Below are positions 34,549 through 44,131 of a stretch of DNA of 63,992 nucleotides, piece after piece (the first letter of the stretch is position 1; each line of letters opens with the position of its first letter). Position numbers and translations under genes: made by a program. The notes under the pieces were generated by a model. The model was not told the origin of the DNA, searched no databases, and worked only from the letters and a program-made list of their open reading frames with translations. Origin of the DNA: Pedobacter glucosidilyticus DSM 23534 (GTDB lineage Bacteria > Bacteroidota > Bacteroidia > Sphingobacteriales > Sphingobacteriaceae); NCBI RefSeq assembly GCF_000425145.1, contig NZ_AULF01000030.1:1-63992 (forward strand). Direction: 5' to 3'.

Positions 34549-35262
34549 TTAAGCCATTGGCACTTCTATAACCAAAAGCTTAGTATCTACATGAGCTTTT
34601 ACAGCTACTGATGTTGTATCACAAATACCAATAGCGTCTCTGTTATCTAAAACTTGCTCTGCTACACCTAATTTGCCTTGTAATACAAAAATATATACGC
34701 CGGTATTATCTCCATGCGATTTATATTCTAGCTCTTTACCGGCATCTAAATTAGCTAAAGAGAACCAAGCATCTTGGTTAATCCAAACAGCTTGCTCGTT
34801 TTCTTGATTAGGAGAAACAACTGTTAAAAACTGATTATGCTTATCCTCTTCCCGAAAGGATTTTTGATCATACCTAGGCTGAATGTTATATTCCTTTGGA
34901 AAAACCCAAATCTGTAAAAATTTTACCGCCTCTATTTTACTCCCATTAAATTCTGCATGCTTGATACCTGTTCCGGCACTCATAATTTGTACGTCGCCAG
35001 TTTTAATTACAGCATCATTTCCCATACTATCTTGATGGTTTAAAGAACCAAAAAGCGGAATACTTACAATTTCCATGTTTTCATGACCATGCATACCAAA
35101 TCCCATTCCAGGCTCTACATAATCATCATTTAAAACCCTTAATAAACCAAAACTCATTTTATTTGGGTCTTGATAATCGCCAAAACTAAAAGAATGGTAG
35201 CTTTTTAACCAGCTAATTTGTTTCGCTCCTCTATCAGAAGCTTTGTGTATAATCGTTTTCAT
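34549..35262 (-). CDS. Pirin-family protein
   Basis: The 237-residue bicupin has the pirin N-terminal motif: FGDYQDPNKMSFG and GFGMHGHENMEIVS carry metal-binding His residues, and GTGIKHAEFN the rest of the site (residues about 25-110). The C-terminal cupin is degenerate. Some members (YhhW) oxidise quercetin; others have regulatory roles. The substrate here is unknown. The upstream spacer contains a 12-bp perfect palindrome, ATGTTTAAACAT (35311-35322), which may be an operator. Confidence 0.92.
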   Translation of the reverse strand: MKTIIHKASDRGAKQISWLKSYHSFSFGDYQDPNKMSFGLLRVLNDDYVEPGMGFGMHGHENMEIVSIPLFGSLNHQDSMGNDAVIKTGDVQIMSAGTGIKHAEFNGSKIEAVKFLQIWVFPKEYNIQPRYDQKSFREEDKHNQFLTVVSPNQENEQAVWINQDAWFSLANLDAGKELEYKSHGDNTGVYIFVLQGKLGVAEQVLDNRDAIGICDTTSVAVKAHVDTKLLVIEVPMA

Positions 35263-35310
35263 GATGAAATATTTTTAAATGTTACGTGTCTTTTTTATAT
35301 AAAATATTAC

Positions 35311-35322
35311 ATGTTTAAACAT
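35311..35322. promoter_or_regulatory. Palindrome in the pirin/oxidoreductase divergent region
   Basis: ATGTTTAAACAT is a perfect 12-base palindrome about 50 bases upstream of the pirin start. It is a candidate operator only by symmetry and position. Confidence 0.25.
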
Positions 35323-35351
35323 ACAATATTTATTCCAAAGATACAAATGCG

Positions 35352-35359
35352 TACTTTTG
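35352..35359 (+). promoter_or_regulatory. Bacteroidota -7 element
   Basis: TACTTTTG fits the TAnnTTTG consensus exactly and lies 20 bases before the ATG at 35379. No matching TTTG -33 element was found at the expected distance. Confidence 0.4.
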
Positions 35360-35378
35360 CAGATTGATTTTAGATAAA

Positions 35379-36035
35379 ATGAGTAGAAAAGCAATTATTA
35401 TTGGCGCAAGCGGACTTATTGGCAGTGAATTACTGTCGGTATTACTGCATAGTAGCGCCTATACAGAAGTAATTGCGCTTGGAAGAAAACCCTTAAACAT
35501 CCAAAATCAAAAACTAAAAGAAATTATTACAGATTTTTCTAACCTTTCGGAGATAAAAGACAAAATTAAGGCTGATGCTATTTTTTGTTGTATAGGCACC
35601 ACAAGAGCCAAAACACCAGACTTAAATAATTACAGAAAAATTGATCACGATATCCCTATTCAAATAGCAAAAATTGCTGTAGAAAATCAGGTTCAACAAT
35701 ATCATCTGGTTTCGGCTTTGGGTGCTAACGCTAAATCATCAAATTTTTATAGCAAAATAAAGGGCGAAACAGAGGATGATTTAAAAGCGTTAAACATCCC
35801 TGCCATACACATTTATCAACCATCCCTTTTGAGAGGAAATAGAAAAGAAAAACGAGTGGCAGAGAAAATAGCTTTAGTATTGATGAAGGTTATAGACCCC
35901 CTACTAATAGGCCCTCTAAAAAAATATAGAAGTATTAAAACATTGGTTATTGCGTTAGCCATGTATCAACAATCATTAAAAGAGGATCAGGGAATTTTCA
36001 CCTATCCATCAGATATCATAAAAGAAATAGTGTGA
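35379..36035 (+). CDS. NAD(P)-binding Rossmann-fold oxidoreductase (TIP30/YraR-like)
   Basis: The 218-residue protein starts at the ATG at 35379, because translation from the TTG at 35364 would add only a poor leader. The N-terminal GASGLIGSELL loop (about residues 8-18) binds the dinucleotide. FCCIGTTRAKT and YHLVSALGANAKSSNFYSKIKGE (divided at the loop) place it with atypical short-chain dehydrogenases like TIP30. The substrate is unknown. Its stop overlaps the GTG start of the ABC-F gene by four bases, so the two are translationally coupled. Confidence 0.83.
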   Translation: MSRKAIIIGASGLIGSELLSVLLHSSAYTEVIALGRKPLNIQNQKLKEIITDFSNLSEIKDKIKADAIFCCIGTTRAKTPDLNNYRKIDHDIPIQIAKIAVENQVQQYHLVSALGANAKSSNFYSKIKGETEDDLKALNIPAIHIYQPSLLRGNRKEKRVAEKIALVLMKVIDPLLIGPLKKYRSIKTLVIALAMYQQSLKEDQGIFTYPSDIIKEIV

Positions 36036-37897
36036 GTATAGTATCAGCAGAACAATTAGGCCATGCCTTTAACGATTATTGGCTTTTCAGAAATTTAACT
36101 TTTGGCATACAGCAAGGACAAAGAGTAGCTTTAGTAGGTATTAACGGAGCCGGAAAATCTACCTTATTGAAATTGCTAGCAGAAAGAATATTACCTAGCG
36201 AAGGAAAAGTTGTTAAAGCAAAGGATATCAGATTTGGTTATTTAGAACAAGATCCAAAATTTAGTGCCGATGCCAGTATCAGCGATTTTATTTTCAGTTT
36301 AGATAATAGGCAGCAACAAATTATTAGAGAGTACGAAGAACTTTTAGAAGAAGAAAACCCAGATTTAGATAAGATAAACGAACTTACAGAAGAATTAAGC
36401 AATCTTGATGCTTGGGAATATGAACATCAAATCAAAACTATTCTAGGTCGACTAGGCATTCATGATTTACATCAGAAAATATCTAACCTTTCTGGTGGGC
36501 AAAAAAAGAGGTTAAGTTTAGCTAAGTTATTGATAGATGAACCCGATGTTTATGTATTAGATGAACCAACGAACCATTTAGATATTGATACTATTGAGTG
36601 GTTAGAGAGTTTCTTAAATACTGGTGGTAAAACTATTTTAATGGTTACCCACGACCGTTATTTTTTAGATAATGTTTGTAATGAAATTATAGAATTAGAT
36701 AAGGGACAAGTTTTTTCATACAAAGGTAAATACGCTTATTATTTAGAAAAAAAATCAGAAAAAGATGCCTCTGACCAAGCTACTTTAGCCAAAAACAGAA
36801 ACCTCTTGAAAAAAGAGTTAGAATGGATGAGGAGGCAGCCACAAGCAAGGGCTACAAAATCTAAAGCCAGAATAGATGCTTTTTATGATTTAGAAGAGCG
36901 TTCTAAAGGTAATGGACCAAAAGAACAAGTAAAATTAGAAGTAAAAGTAAGCAGACAAGGAAATCAGATTCTAGAGATAGCACATATTCGTAAGACATTT
37001 AATGAAGTTGCCATTATTGAAGATTTTTCTTATACTTTTAAAAAGGGAGATAAAATTGGTTTAACAGGAAAGAATGGAACCGGAAAATCTACCTTTTTAA
37101 ATTTAATTACTGGAGAGCTAACAGCCGATGCAGGAACCATTAAAAAAGGTGAAACCACTGTTTTTGGATATTACCATCAATCCGGATTAAGCTTTCAGCA
37201 AGATGAACGTGTTATTGATGTTGTAAAGAATATTGCCGAGTATATAACCTTAGCAGATGGCAGTGTAATTACAGCTTCTCAATTGCTTACACTTTTCTTA
37301 TTCCCTCCTAAGAAACAACATGGCTTTGTAAGCTTATTAAGCGGCGGCGAAAAGAAAAGGTTACACTTAATGAAGGTGTTAATTAAAAATCCAAATTTCT
37401 TAATTCTGGATGAGCCAACAAATGATTTAGATATTGATACTTTAAATGTATTAGAAGAATTTTTAGAAAACTATCCGGGTGTTTTAATTTTAGTTTCACA
37501 CGATAGATATTTAGTAGATAAATTAACCGAGCAGCTTTTTATCTTAGAAGGTAATGGCAAAATCAGAATATATAATGGTAATTATTCTTCTTACCGAGAA
37601 GAGCAAGAAATGCTTAAACAAATAGAAAAAGAGCAAGCAAAGAAACAACAAGTTAAAATAGATAGTCCTGCTCCTGCTAAAGAAAAAGCTAAACTTTCTT
37701 ATAAAGAGAAGCAAGAACTTGAAGCCTTAAATAAAGAGATTGAAGCTTTAGAACAAACCATCCAGAAATTAACAAATGACTTGAATAACATTTCTAGTCC
37801 TGATGAGATTATCAAAACTTCACATTTGATTGAAGAAAAACAAAACGAGTTAGATGAAAAATCTATGCGTTGGTTAGAATTATCAGAACTTGCGTAA
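36032..37897 (+). CDS. ABC-F family ATPase (Uup/EttA-like)
   Basis: The 621-residue protein has two nucleotide-binding domains and no membrane segments. Walker A motifs are GINGAGKST (about 36-44) and GKNGTGKST (about 345), signature motifs LSGGQKKRLSLAK and LSGGEKKRLHLMK, Walker B VYVLDEPTNHLD and FLILDEPTNDLD. A charged linker and a C-terminal coiled coil (about 540-620) match the Uup subgroup. ABC-F proteins act on ribosomes or branched DNA. A GTG start at 36032 is used, overlapping the previous stop. No resistance context is seen. Confidence 0.93.
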   Translation: MSIVSAEQLGHAFNDYWLFRNLTFGIQQGQRVALVGINGAGKSTLLKLLAERILPSEGKVVKAKDIRFGYLEQDPKFSADASISDFIFSLDNRQQQIIREYEELLEEENPDLDKINELTEELSNLDAWEYEHQIKTILGRLGIHDLHQKISNLSGGQKKRLSLAKLLIDEPDVYVLDEPTNHLDIDTIEWLESFLNTGGKTILMVTHDRYFLDNVCNEIIELDKGQVFSYKGKYAYYLEKKSEKDASDQATLAKNRNLLKKELEWMRRQPQARATKSKARIDAFYDLEERSKGNGPKEQVKLEVKVSRQGNQILEIAHIRKTFNEVAIIEDFSYTFKKGDKIGLTGKNGTGKSTFLNLITGELTADAGTIKKGETTVFGYYHQSGLSFQQDERVIDVVKNIAEYITLADGSVITASQLLTLFLFPPKKQHGFVSLLSGGEKKRLHLMKVLIKNPNFLILDEPTNDLDIDTLNVLEEFLENYPGVLILVSHDRYLVDKLTEQLFILEGNGKIRIYNGNYSSYREEQEMLKQIEKEQAKKQQVKIDSPAPAKEKAKLSYKEKQELEALNKEIEALEQTIQKLTNDLNNISSPDEIIKTSHLIEEKQNELDEKSMRWLELSELA

Positions 37898-37911
37898 CAA
37901 AACAACACTCA

Positions 37912-37927
37912 TGTTCCACGTGGAACA
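37912..37927. promoter_or_regulatory. parS site (ParB-binding), copy 1
   Basis: TGTTCCACGTGGAACA is a perfect 16-base palindrome and a known form of the bacterial parS centromere site. With copy 2 it lies in the 75-base gap before mnmG. ParB loading here would organise the origin domain. Confidence 0.85.
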
Positions 37928-37948
37928 TGAAGATAAAAAAGAAGAAAT

Positions 37949-37964
37949 TGTTTCACGTGAAACA
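37949..37964. promoter_or_regulatory. parS site (ParB-binding), copy 2
   Basis: TGTTTCACGTGAAACA is the canonical 16-base parS palindrome. It ends 8 bases before the mnmG ATG, so it overlaps the ribosome-binding region, and ParB binding could also affect mnmG expression. Confidence 0.92.
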
Positions 37965-37972
37965 TTAAATAT

Positions 37973-39835
37973 ATGTTTGAAAAATACGATGTAATTATAG
38001 TTGGAGCCGGACATGCCGGATGCGAAGCGGCAACAGCTGCAGCAAACCTAGGCTCTAAAACACTCTTGATTACCATGAATATGGGGACAATAGCTCAAAT
38101 GAGCTGTAATCCAGCTATGGGGGGTGTGGCTAAAGGACAAATAGTGAGAGAAATAGATGCTATGGGAGGCAAATCAGGCATCATTGCTGATAAATCAACC
38201 ATACAGTTTAGAATGCTTAACCGTTCTAAAGGGCCCGCAATGTGGTCTCCACGTACTCAAAACGATAGGATGCGTTTTGCCAAAGAATGGAGACTAACAC
38301 TTGAAAGCACTCCAAATTTGGATTTTTGGCAAGATATGGCAAGCGGTATCATCGTCAAAAATGATAAAGTTTGTGGTGTTAAAACATCTTTAGGAATAGA
38401 AATAGAAGCGGAAGCTGTAGTACTAACTAATGGTACTTTTCTTAATGGTGTTATCCACATAGGTGAGAAAAAAATGGGTGGCGGCAGAACAGGAGAAAAA
38501 TCTGCTACAGGCATCACAGAACAATTGGTAGAATTAGGTTTCGAGGCTGGCAGAATGAAAACCGGAACACCACCAAGAGTTGATGGTAGGTCTTTAGATT
38601 ACTCTAAAATGGAAGAACAGTGGGGCGATGAAGAAAGAGGTAAATTCTCTTTTACGGATACGCCTACTCCAACAGAACAGAGGTGTTGCTGGATAACCTA
38701 TACCAATAGCGAAGTACATGAAACCTTAAAACTAGGTTTTGAAAAATCTCCTATGTTTACTGGAAGAATTAAAGGTTTAGGCCCTAGATACTGCCCTTCT
38801 ATTGAAGATAAAATAAATCGCTTTGCAGAAAGAGAAAGACACCAAATATTTGTAGAACCAGAAGGATGGAATACAGTAGAAATATACGTGAATGGCTTCT
38901 CTACATCTTTACCAGAAGACATCCAACACAAAGCATTAAGATTAATACCGGGCTTTGAAAACGCAAAAATGTTTAGACCAGGCTATGCCATAGAATATGA
39001 TTTCTTCCCTCCTACACAATTAAGTTTAACCCTAGAAACAAAACTGGTTAAAAATCTATTCTTTGCTGGCCAAATAAATGGAACAACTGGATATGAAGAA
39101 GCGGCAGCACAAGGATTTGTTGCAGGTATAAACGCACACCAAAAAGTGCATGATAAACATGAGCTGATTCTGAAAAGATCAGAATCATATATAGGTGTTT
39201 TAATAGATGATTTAGTAACCAAAGGAACTGAAGAGCCTTATAGAATGTTTACTTCTAGAGCAGAGCATAGATTACTTTTAAGGCAAGATAATGCAGATGA
39301 AAGACTCTCTCCTATTGGTCATCAACTAGGGCTAATATCCGAAGAACGTTTAAATATTGTAAAAGAAAAAATTAATAATGCACAAAGCATTATAGAACTA
39401 GCCAAAGAAATTAAAATAGATAAAGAAATTGCCAATCCAATATTAGAAGAATTAGGAACAAGTGCTATTAGCCAAAGCTATAAATTACACAATCTACTAG
39501 GCCGACCTCAGCTTGAAATGAAAGACCTTAGAAGAATGAGTAAACACTTTGATGAGGCACTAAACAAATACAATAAAGAAACTATTGAACAAGCCGAAAT
39601 AAAAATCAAATACGAGAGTTATTTTGATAAAGAAATGGAGATTGTAGAGAAAATGAAAAAGATGGAAGACAAGGAAATCAATCCGGAATTTAATTATCAT
39701 TCGTTAAATTCTATCTCCAAAGAGGCAAGAGAAAAATTGATGAAAATAAAACCAAGAACTTTAGGGCAAGCATCAAGAATTTCTGGTGTATCACCTTCGG
39801 ATATATCAGTTTTAATGGTTCACATGAATAAGTAA
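37973..39835 (+). CDS. mnmG: tRNA uridine-5-carboxymethylaminomethyl modification enzyme, FAD subunit
   Basis: The 620-residue enzyme works with MnmE to modify U34 of tRNAs. The FAD-binding [10 protein letters not shown] loop (about 11-20) is followed by [13 protein letters not shown] and the [11 protein letters not shown] segment with the reactive Cys, then [10 protein letters not shown]. The C-terminal helices bind MnmE and tRNA. Its start is fixed by the ATG at 37973 just after two parS sites. In many bacteria mnmG (gidA) lies near oriC with parAB; parA and parB are not in this window. Confidence 0.97.
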   Translation: MFEKYDVIIVGAGHAGCEAATAAANLGSKTLLITMNMGTIAQMSCNPAMGGVAKGQIVREIDAMGGKSGIIADKSTIQFRMLNRSKGPAMWSPRTQNDRMRFAKEWRLTLESTPNLDFWQDMASGIIVKNDKVCGVKTSLGIEIEAEAVVLTNGTFLNGVIHIGEKKMGGGRTGEKSATGITEQLVELGFEAGRMKTGTPPRVDGRSLDYSKMEEQWGDEERGKFSFTDTPTPTEQRCCWITYTNSEVHETLKLGFEKSPMFTGRIKGLGPRYCPSIEDKINRFAERERHQIFVEPEGWNTVEIYVNGFSTSLPEDIQHKALRLIPGFENAKMFRPGYAIEYDFFPPTQLSLTLETKLVKNLFFAGQINGTTGYEEAAAQGFVAGINAHQKVHDKHELILKRSESYIGVLIDDLVTKGTEEPYRMFTSRAEHRLLLRQDNADERLSPIGHQLGLISEERLNIVKEKINNAQSIIELAKEIKIDKEIANPILEELGTSAISQSYKLHNLLGRPQLEMKDLRRMSKHFDEALNKYNKETIEQAEIKIKYESYFDKEMEIVEKMKKMEDKEINPEFNYHSLNSISKEAREKLMKIKPRTLGQASRISGVSPSDISVLMVHMNK

Positions 39836-39956
39836 TTGATAATCAATATTTTAAATAAATAAAACGTAGATTTTAAAATATTCGATATAAACGACTTTTT
39901 TAAAATTTTAATGATAATCTTCATGAAAATGATAAAATGTCTTAAATCGCATAAAA

Positions 39957-41585
39957 ATGCTTTCAAATAAAAAGGTAGTAAAAAATATCCATTTTGTTAT
40001 TCTTTTATGGGTAACTCTATTTATTCAGGCTTGCGCAAGTATGCAACCTCCGCAAGGTGGACCAAAAGACGAACAGGCTCCAAAAGTTTTAAAAGAAACG
40101 CCTAAAAATCTATCTACTAATTTTATCAATAAAAGAATACTTATAGAATTTGACGAATACTTTAAACTGAATAATGAATATACAGAGATAGCTATTTCAC
40201 CAGCTCAGGAAATTCCTCCTGTATATAAAATTAAACAGAAAAGTTTAGAAATTGAGTTAAAAGATACTTTGGAAGCCAATACCACTTATACTATAAATTT
40301 CGGAAATGCCATAACTGATGTTAATGAAAGTAACAAGTTGGTAAATTACAGTTATGTTTTTTCTACAGGTTCACAAATAGATTCCTTACAAATATCTGGT
40401 AAAGTTTTAAGTTCTGATGATAACCTTCCATTTAAAGGGGCAACCGTTTTTATTTTTCCTATTGAACGAGATACTTTGTTTGGCAAAAAAAGACCAGCTA
40501 TTTTTACTACTACTGATTCATCTGGTGTATTTTCTATCAAAAATTTAAAAGAAGCTACTTACAAACTCTATGCTTTAAAAGAAGAATCAGGAGATAGAAT
40601 ATATAACTCACCTAAAGAAGAAATAGCCTTTGTAGGCGAGCCCATAAAACTTAATAAAGACACTGGAAATATCGTTTTAAAACTGTTTAAAGAAATACCT
40701 GAAAAATTTAGAGTACTTGACAAAAAGATAGAAAGTGATGGCAGAATAACCCTTATTTACAATAAAGGAATCAAAAATCCATCACTTAAATTTCTAGACA
40801 ATACCATTAAAAATCCTATTGTATCATACTCAAAAAACGCCGATACCACTTTAATATGGTTAAGAGAACTAACTTTTGACTCACTTAAAATAGTAGTTAA
40901 CGAAGAAAATAAAATCCTGGATACCATCAAACTAACTCGGAATAAAAAAGAGAATTATACCCGAAATATAAAGTTTGATAACAATCTATTATCAGGTAAG
41001 ATAAAACCCGGTACATCTTTAGAATTAACTTCTAACCTCCCTTTGGCTAGTATCAATAAATCTTTAGTACAACTCATGGTAGACTCTGTAGCACAAACAA
41101 ATTTTAATTTTGAAATTATTGATGCTAACAATAGAGTTGTTAAAGTAAATTATCCTTGGCGTATTAAAAAGCGTTATAATTTAACGTTTAAAGAGAATGC
41201 TATTACAGATATTTATGGCAGTAAAAATAAAGAAATAAACCTTGAAATTGAGTTAGATGAAATAGAGAACTATGGAAATTTAACTTTAAACATAGATAGA
41301 GCTGATAGCAGTAAAAGTTATATCATACAGCTATTAAATGAAAAAAAGCAAATCTTAAAAGAATCTCCCATCAATGTAAATACCTTACTAAATTATAATA
41401 CCATTAGTAATGGTAAATACTTTATCAAAGTTATTGAAGACGCCAATAAAAACGAAATCTATGATACTGGGAGTGTTAAAAATAATACACAACCAGAAAA
41501 GGTTTGGCTTTATGATAAAGAACTCATTATCAGACCTAACTGGGATAGGGAAGAAAAAATTACTATACCTAAAGAGTTTCCTTAA
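39957..41585 (+). CDS. Ig-like-domain lipoprotein of Bacteroidota
   Basis: The 542-residue protein has a lipoprotein signal (lipobox Cys26 in FIQACASMQPP), then an N-terminal Ig-like domain (about 42-138; PPQGGPKDEQAPKVL and TTYTINFGNAITDVNE are the recurring hallmarks) and a carboxypeptidase-regulatory-like stretch (about 145-230). The remainder is beta-rich. It belongs to a conserved envelope-protein group of unknown function. Its 3' end overlaps the convergent gamma-carbonic-anhydrase gene by 17 bases. Confidence 0.82.
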   Translation: MLSNKKVVKNIHFVILLWVTLFIQACASMQPPQGGPKDEQAPKVLKETPKNLSTNFINKRILIEFDEYFKLNNEYTEIAISPAQEIPPVYKIKQKSLEIELKDTLEANTTYTINFGNAITDVNESNKLVNYSYVFSTGSQIDSLQISGKVLSSDDNLPFKGATVFIFPIERDTLFGKKRPAIFTTTDSSGVFSIKNLKEATYKLYALKEESGDRIYNSPKEEIAFVGEPIKLNKDTGNIVLKLFKEIPEKFRVLDKKIESDGRITLIYNKGIKNPSLKFLDNTIKNPIVSYSKNADTTLIWLRELTFDSLKIVVNEENKILDTIKLTRNKKENYTRNIKFDNNLLSGKIKPGTSLELTSNLPLASINKSLVQLMVDSVAQTNFNFEIIDANNRVVKVNYPWRIKKRYNLTFKENAITDIYGSKNKEINLEIELDEIENYGNLTLNIDRADSSKSYIIQLLNEKKQILKESPINVNTLLNYNTISNGKYFIKVIEDANKNEIYDTGSVKNNTQPEKVWLYDKELIIRPNWDREEKITIPKEFP

Positions 41586-42090
41586 ACCAACTAGAATATA
41601 AAATATAATTGTTTGGTAACTTATCTAATAAAGTCTTTTGCTCATTTGTTAAAGGCTTTATTTTTTTTGCTGGCATACCTGCATATAAATAACCTGATTC
41701 GCAAACTGTGCTCTCCAAAACAACAGCGCCTGCAGCAATAATCACATATTCTTCTACTACAGCATGGTCCATTACAATGGCACCCATCCCTATCAAAACT
41801 TTATCTTTTAAAGTACAACCATGTACCAAAGCATTATGACCAATAGAAACTTGATTACCAATAGTAGTTGAAGCTTTTAAATAAGTAGCATGGATAACAG
41901 CACCATCTTGTATGTTAGTATCATTTCCTATAGAAATACTATTAACATCTCCTCTTATAACCGCATTAAACCAAACAGAACAATTATTACCCATGTTAAC
42001 ATCGCCAACAATAGTAGCATTTGGAGCAATAAAACAATTGGTACCCCACTTGGGTGATTTTCCTAAAACTGGTAATATTAACGGTTCCAT
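41569..42090 (-). CDS. Gamma-class carbonic anhydrase-like hexapeptide protein
   Basis: This 173-residue left-handed beta-helix protein has hexapeptide repeats (about 25-140). The three histidines typical of gamma-carbonic-anhydrase zinc sites are in VIHATY and in GHNALVHGC. Some family members hydrate CO2; others are inactive or act as acyltransferases. The ATG at 42090 touches the nadB stop (TAATG, one-base overlap), so it is co-translated with nadB. Confidence 0.88.
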   Translation of the reverse strand: MEPLILPVLGKSPKWGTNCFIAPNATIVGDVNMGNNCSVWFNAVIRGDVNSISIGNDTNIQDGAVIHATYLKASTTIGNQVSIGHNALVHGCTLKDKVLIGMGAIVMDHAVVEEYVIIAAGAVVLESTVCESGYLYAGMPAKKIKPLTNEQKTLLDKLPNNYILYSSWFKETL

Positions 42091-43679
42091 TATAATATCG
42101 TATCTTTTAATTCATGAGCATGCTGAGGATAATCAGTTGTATAATGTAAACCTCTACTTTCTTTACGCTCTGTTGCTGATTTTATAACAATATAAGCTAC
42201 TTGAATAAGGTTTCTTAATTCGCACAACTTTACAGATAACTTTGTTTTTTTATAGAATTCTTCGGTTTCTTCGTATAAAAGACGTAACCTTCTCATGGCT
42301 CTTTCTAACCTAAAATCCGAACGAACAATACCTACATAATCGCTCATCATCTTTTGCATCTCGCGGATATTATGTGTAACCAAGATATCCTCGTTAGAAA
42401 GTTGTGTGTTTTGATCATTCCAATCTGGAATATTTGAAGGAATGATAAACTCGTTTAACTTGTCTTTAGCATCTAAATAAATTCTATGAGCATATACCAA
42501 TGCCTCTAGTAAAGAATTAGAAGCCAATCGATTAGCACCATGCAAACCAGTAGAAGTAACCTCGCCACAAGCATATAACCCTTTTATAGATGACCTTCCA
42601 AACTCATCAACCAAAACACCACCACACATATAATGGCAAGCTGGCGTAACGGGTATCATATCTTTGGTCATATCAATACCAATAGATAAACATTTGGCAT
42701 AGATATTTGGAAAATGAGAAAGTAAATCTTCCTTTTTACGATGTCTGATATCCAGATAAACAAAGTCATCACCAGACTTTTTCATCTCCGCATCAATAGC
42801 TCTGGCAACAATATCACGAGGAGCTAAAGAACCACGCTCATCGTATTCATACATAAATTCTTCGCCGTTTCTTCTTTTTAAAACCCCGCCAAAACCTCTT
42901 ACAGCTTCAGAAATTAAAAAAGATGGATACTCACCAGGATTATACAAAGCAGTTGGATGAAACTGAATAAATTCCATATTTCTAACTTTCGCTTTAGCTC
43001 TATAAGCCATAGCTATACCGTCACCAGTGGCAATAGTTGGATTGGTTGTAGAACTATAAATATGACCAGCACCACCAGCAGCTAATACCGTAATTTTTGA
43101 TGTAATCTTTTCGATAGTATTATCAGCTGTATTTAAAGCATAAATACCATAACACTCGATATTATCAGAATGTCTATTAACAAACTCACCTGTATGATGT
43201 TGAGTAATTAAATCTACTGCAAAATAATGTGTAAGTATTTCTATATTAGGGTTTTGATGAATTTCTTCTAACAAAGAACGTTCAATCTCAAAACCTGTTA
43301 TATCCTTATAATGTAATACACGATGTTCTGAATGACCACCTTCTTTGGCTAAATCATAAAAACCTGTTTTATTCTTATCAAACTTGGCTCCATATTCAAT
43401 AATTTCTGAAATTCTATCTGGACCCTCAGTAACAACAATCTCTACAATATTTTTATCGCACAAACCGTCACCAGCAATTAAAGTATCATTAATATGCTTT
43501 TCAAAAGAATCTTCCTTTTTATCCACAACTACAGCCACACCACCCTGGGCATACTTAGTGTTAGATTCATCTTCATTAGACTTTGTAACTATCAGAACTT
43601 TACCATGTTTTGCAGCCTTAAGGGCAAAACTTAAACCAGCAATACCAGATCCTATAACCAGGAAATCAACATTTCTCAT
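42090..43679 (-). CDS. nadB: L-aspartate oxidase
   Basis: The 529-residue flavoenzyme makes iminoaspartate for NAD synthesis. The FAD loop is GSGIAGLSFA (about 8-17). The succinate-dehydrogenase-like block YAQGGVAVVV, the catalytic region GHSEHRVLH, QFHPTALY and CGGVLVDEFGRS are in order, ending with the fumarate-reductase C-terminal helical domain. It is divergent from nadA across 452 bases, so two steps of de novo NAD synthesis flank a shared control region. nadC is not present. Confidence 0.96.
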   Translation of the reverse strand: MRNVDFLVIGSGIAGLSFALKAAKHGKVLIVTKSNEDESNTKYAQGGVAVVVDKKEDSFEKHINDTLIAGDGLCDKNIVEIVVTEGPDRISEIIEYGAKFDKNKTGFYDLAKEGGHSEHRVLHYKDITGFEIERSLLEEIHQNPNIEILTHYFAVDLITQHHTGEFVNRHSDNIECYGIYALNTADNTIEKITSKITVLAAGGAGHIYSSTTNPTIATGDGIAMAYRAKAKVRNMEFIQFHPTALYNPGEYPSFLISEAVRGFGGVLKRRNGEEFMYEYDERGSLAPRDIVARAIDAEMKKSGDDFVYLDIRHRKKEDLLSHFPNIYAKCLSIGIDMTKDMIPVTPACHYMCGGVLVDEFGRSSIKGLYACGEVTSTGLHGANRLASNSLLEALVYAHRIYLDAKDKLNEFIIPSNIPDWNDQNTQLSNEDILVTHNIREMQKMMSDYVGIVRSDFRLERAMRRLRLLYEETEEFYKKTKLSVKLCELRNLIQVAYIVIKSATERKESRGLHYTTDYPQHAHELKDTIL

Positions 43680-44131
43680 ATTAAAATGGCTATGTTTTAA
43701 ACAAGCCTTAGTTTTATGTGTATAAAAGTAAAAAAGATGTTAGTTTAATGTATGTAATAAATTAAAAGTATTTCAAAATGTTAACAAAGTAACTAAAACT
43801 GAAAGTCAATATTAAATTACCATTTACTTACTGCTAACAAATCAACACTTATTAACGTTTTAAATTTACTTAATAATAAACAGAATAATTTTATAAACTT
43901 TTTTTTGATATTTATAATATAACTGATAATCAATAAGATAAATACTAATAGATGTTAATAAATTGTTAGTAGTATTATCATAAATCAAAAAACAAGATGA
44001 ATATCCTTAAAGATATACACCAAACTAACACCTTAATAAACAATAAGAATTTTATTTATAAATAATTAGTTATTATTAGAAAGTGGAGAAACCATTATTT
44101 TGAAATTTATACCTTTGGATAAGGAAAAAAA
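43680..44131. other. Divergent nadB-nadA control region
   Basis: This 452-base, extremely AT-rich spacer separates two NAD-biosynthesis genes transcribed outward. It includes many short A/T repeats, with related TGTTAATAAATTGTTAGTAG and AACACTTATTAACG stretches, but no convincing operator. A TACCTTTG (44110-44117) may be the nadA -7 element. No NrtR or NiaR-type site was recognised. Confidence 0.4.
44110..44117 (+). promoter_or_regulatory. Bacteroidota -7 element upstream of nadA
   Basis: TACCTTTG fits TAnnTTTG and lies 14 bases before the ATG of nadA, a short leader. A matching -33 element is not evident. Confidence 0.4.

Noticed and set aside
43680-44131. Possible NAD-repressor operator in the nadB-nadA gap
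   Set aside because: Several short A/T repeats are present, but none is a clear palindrome and no NrtR or NiaR-like gene is in the window.
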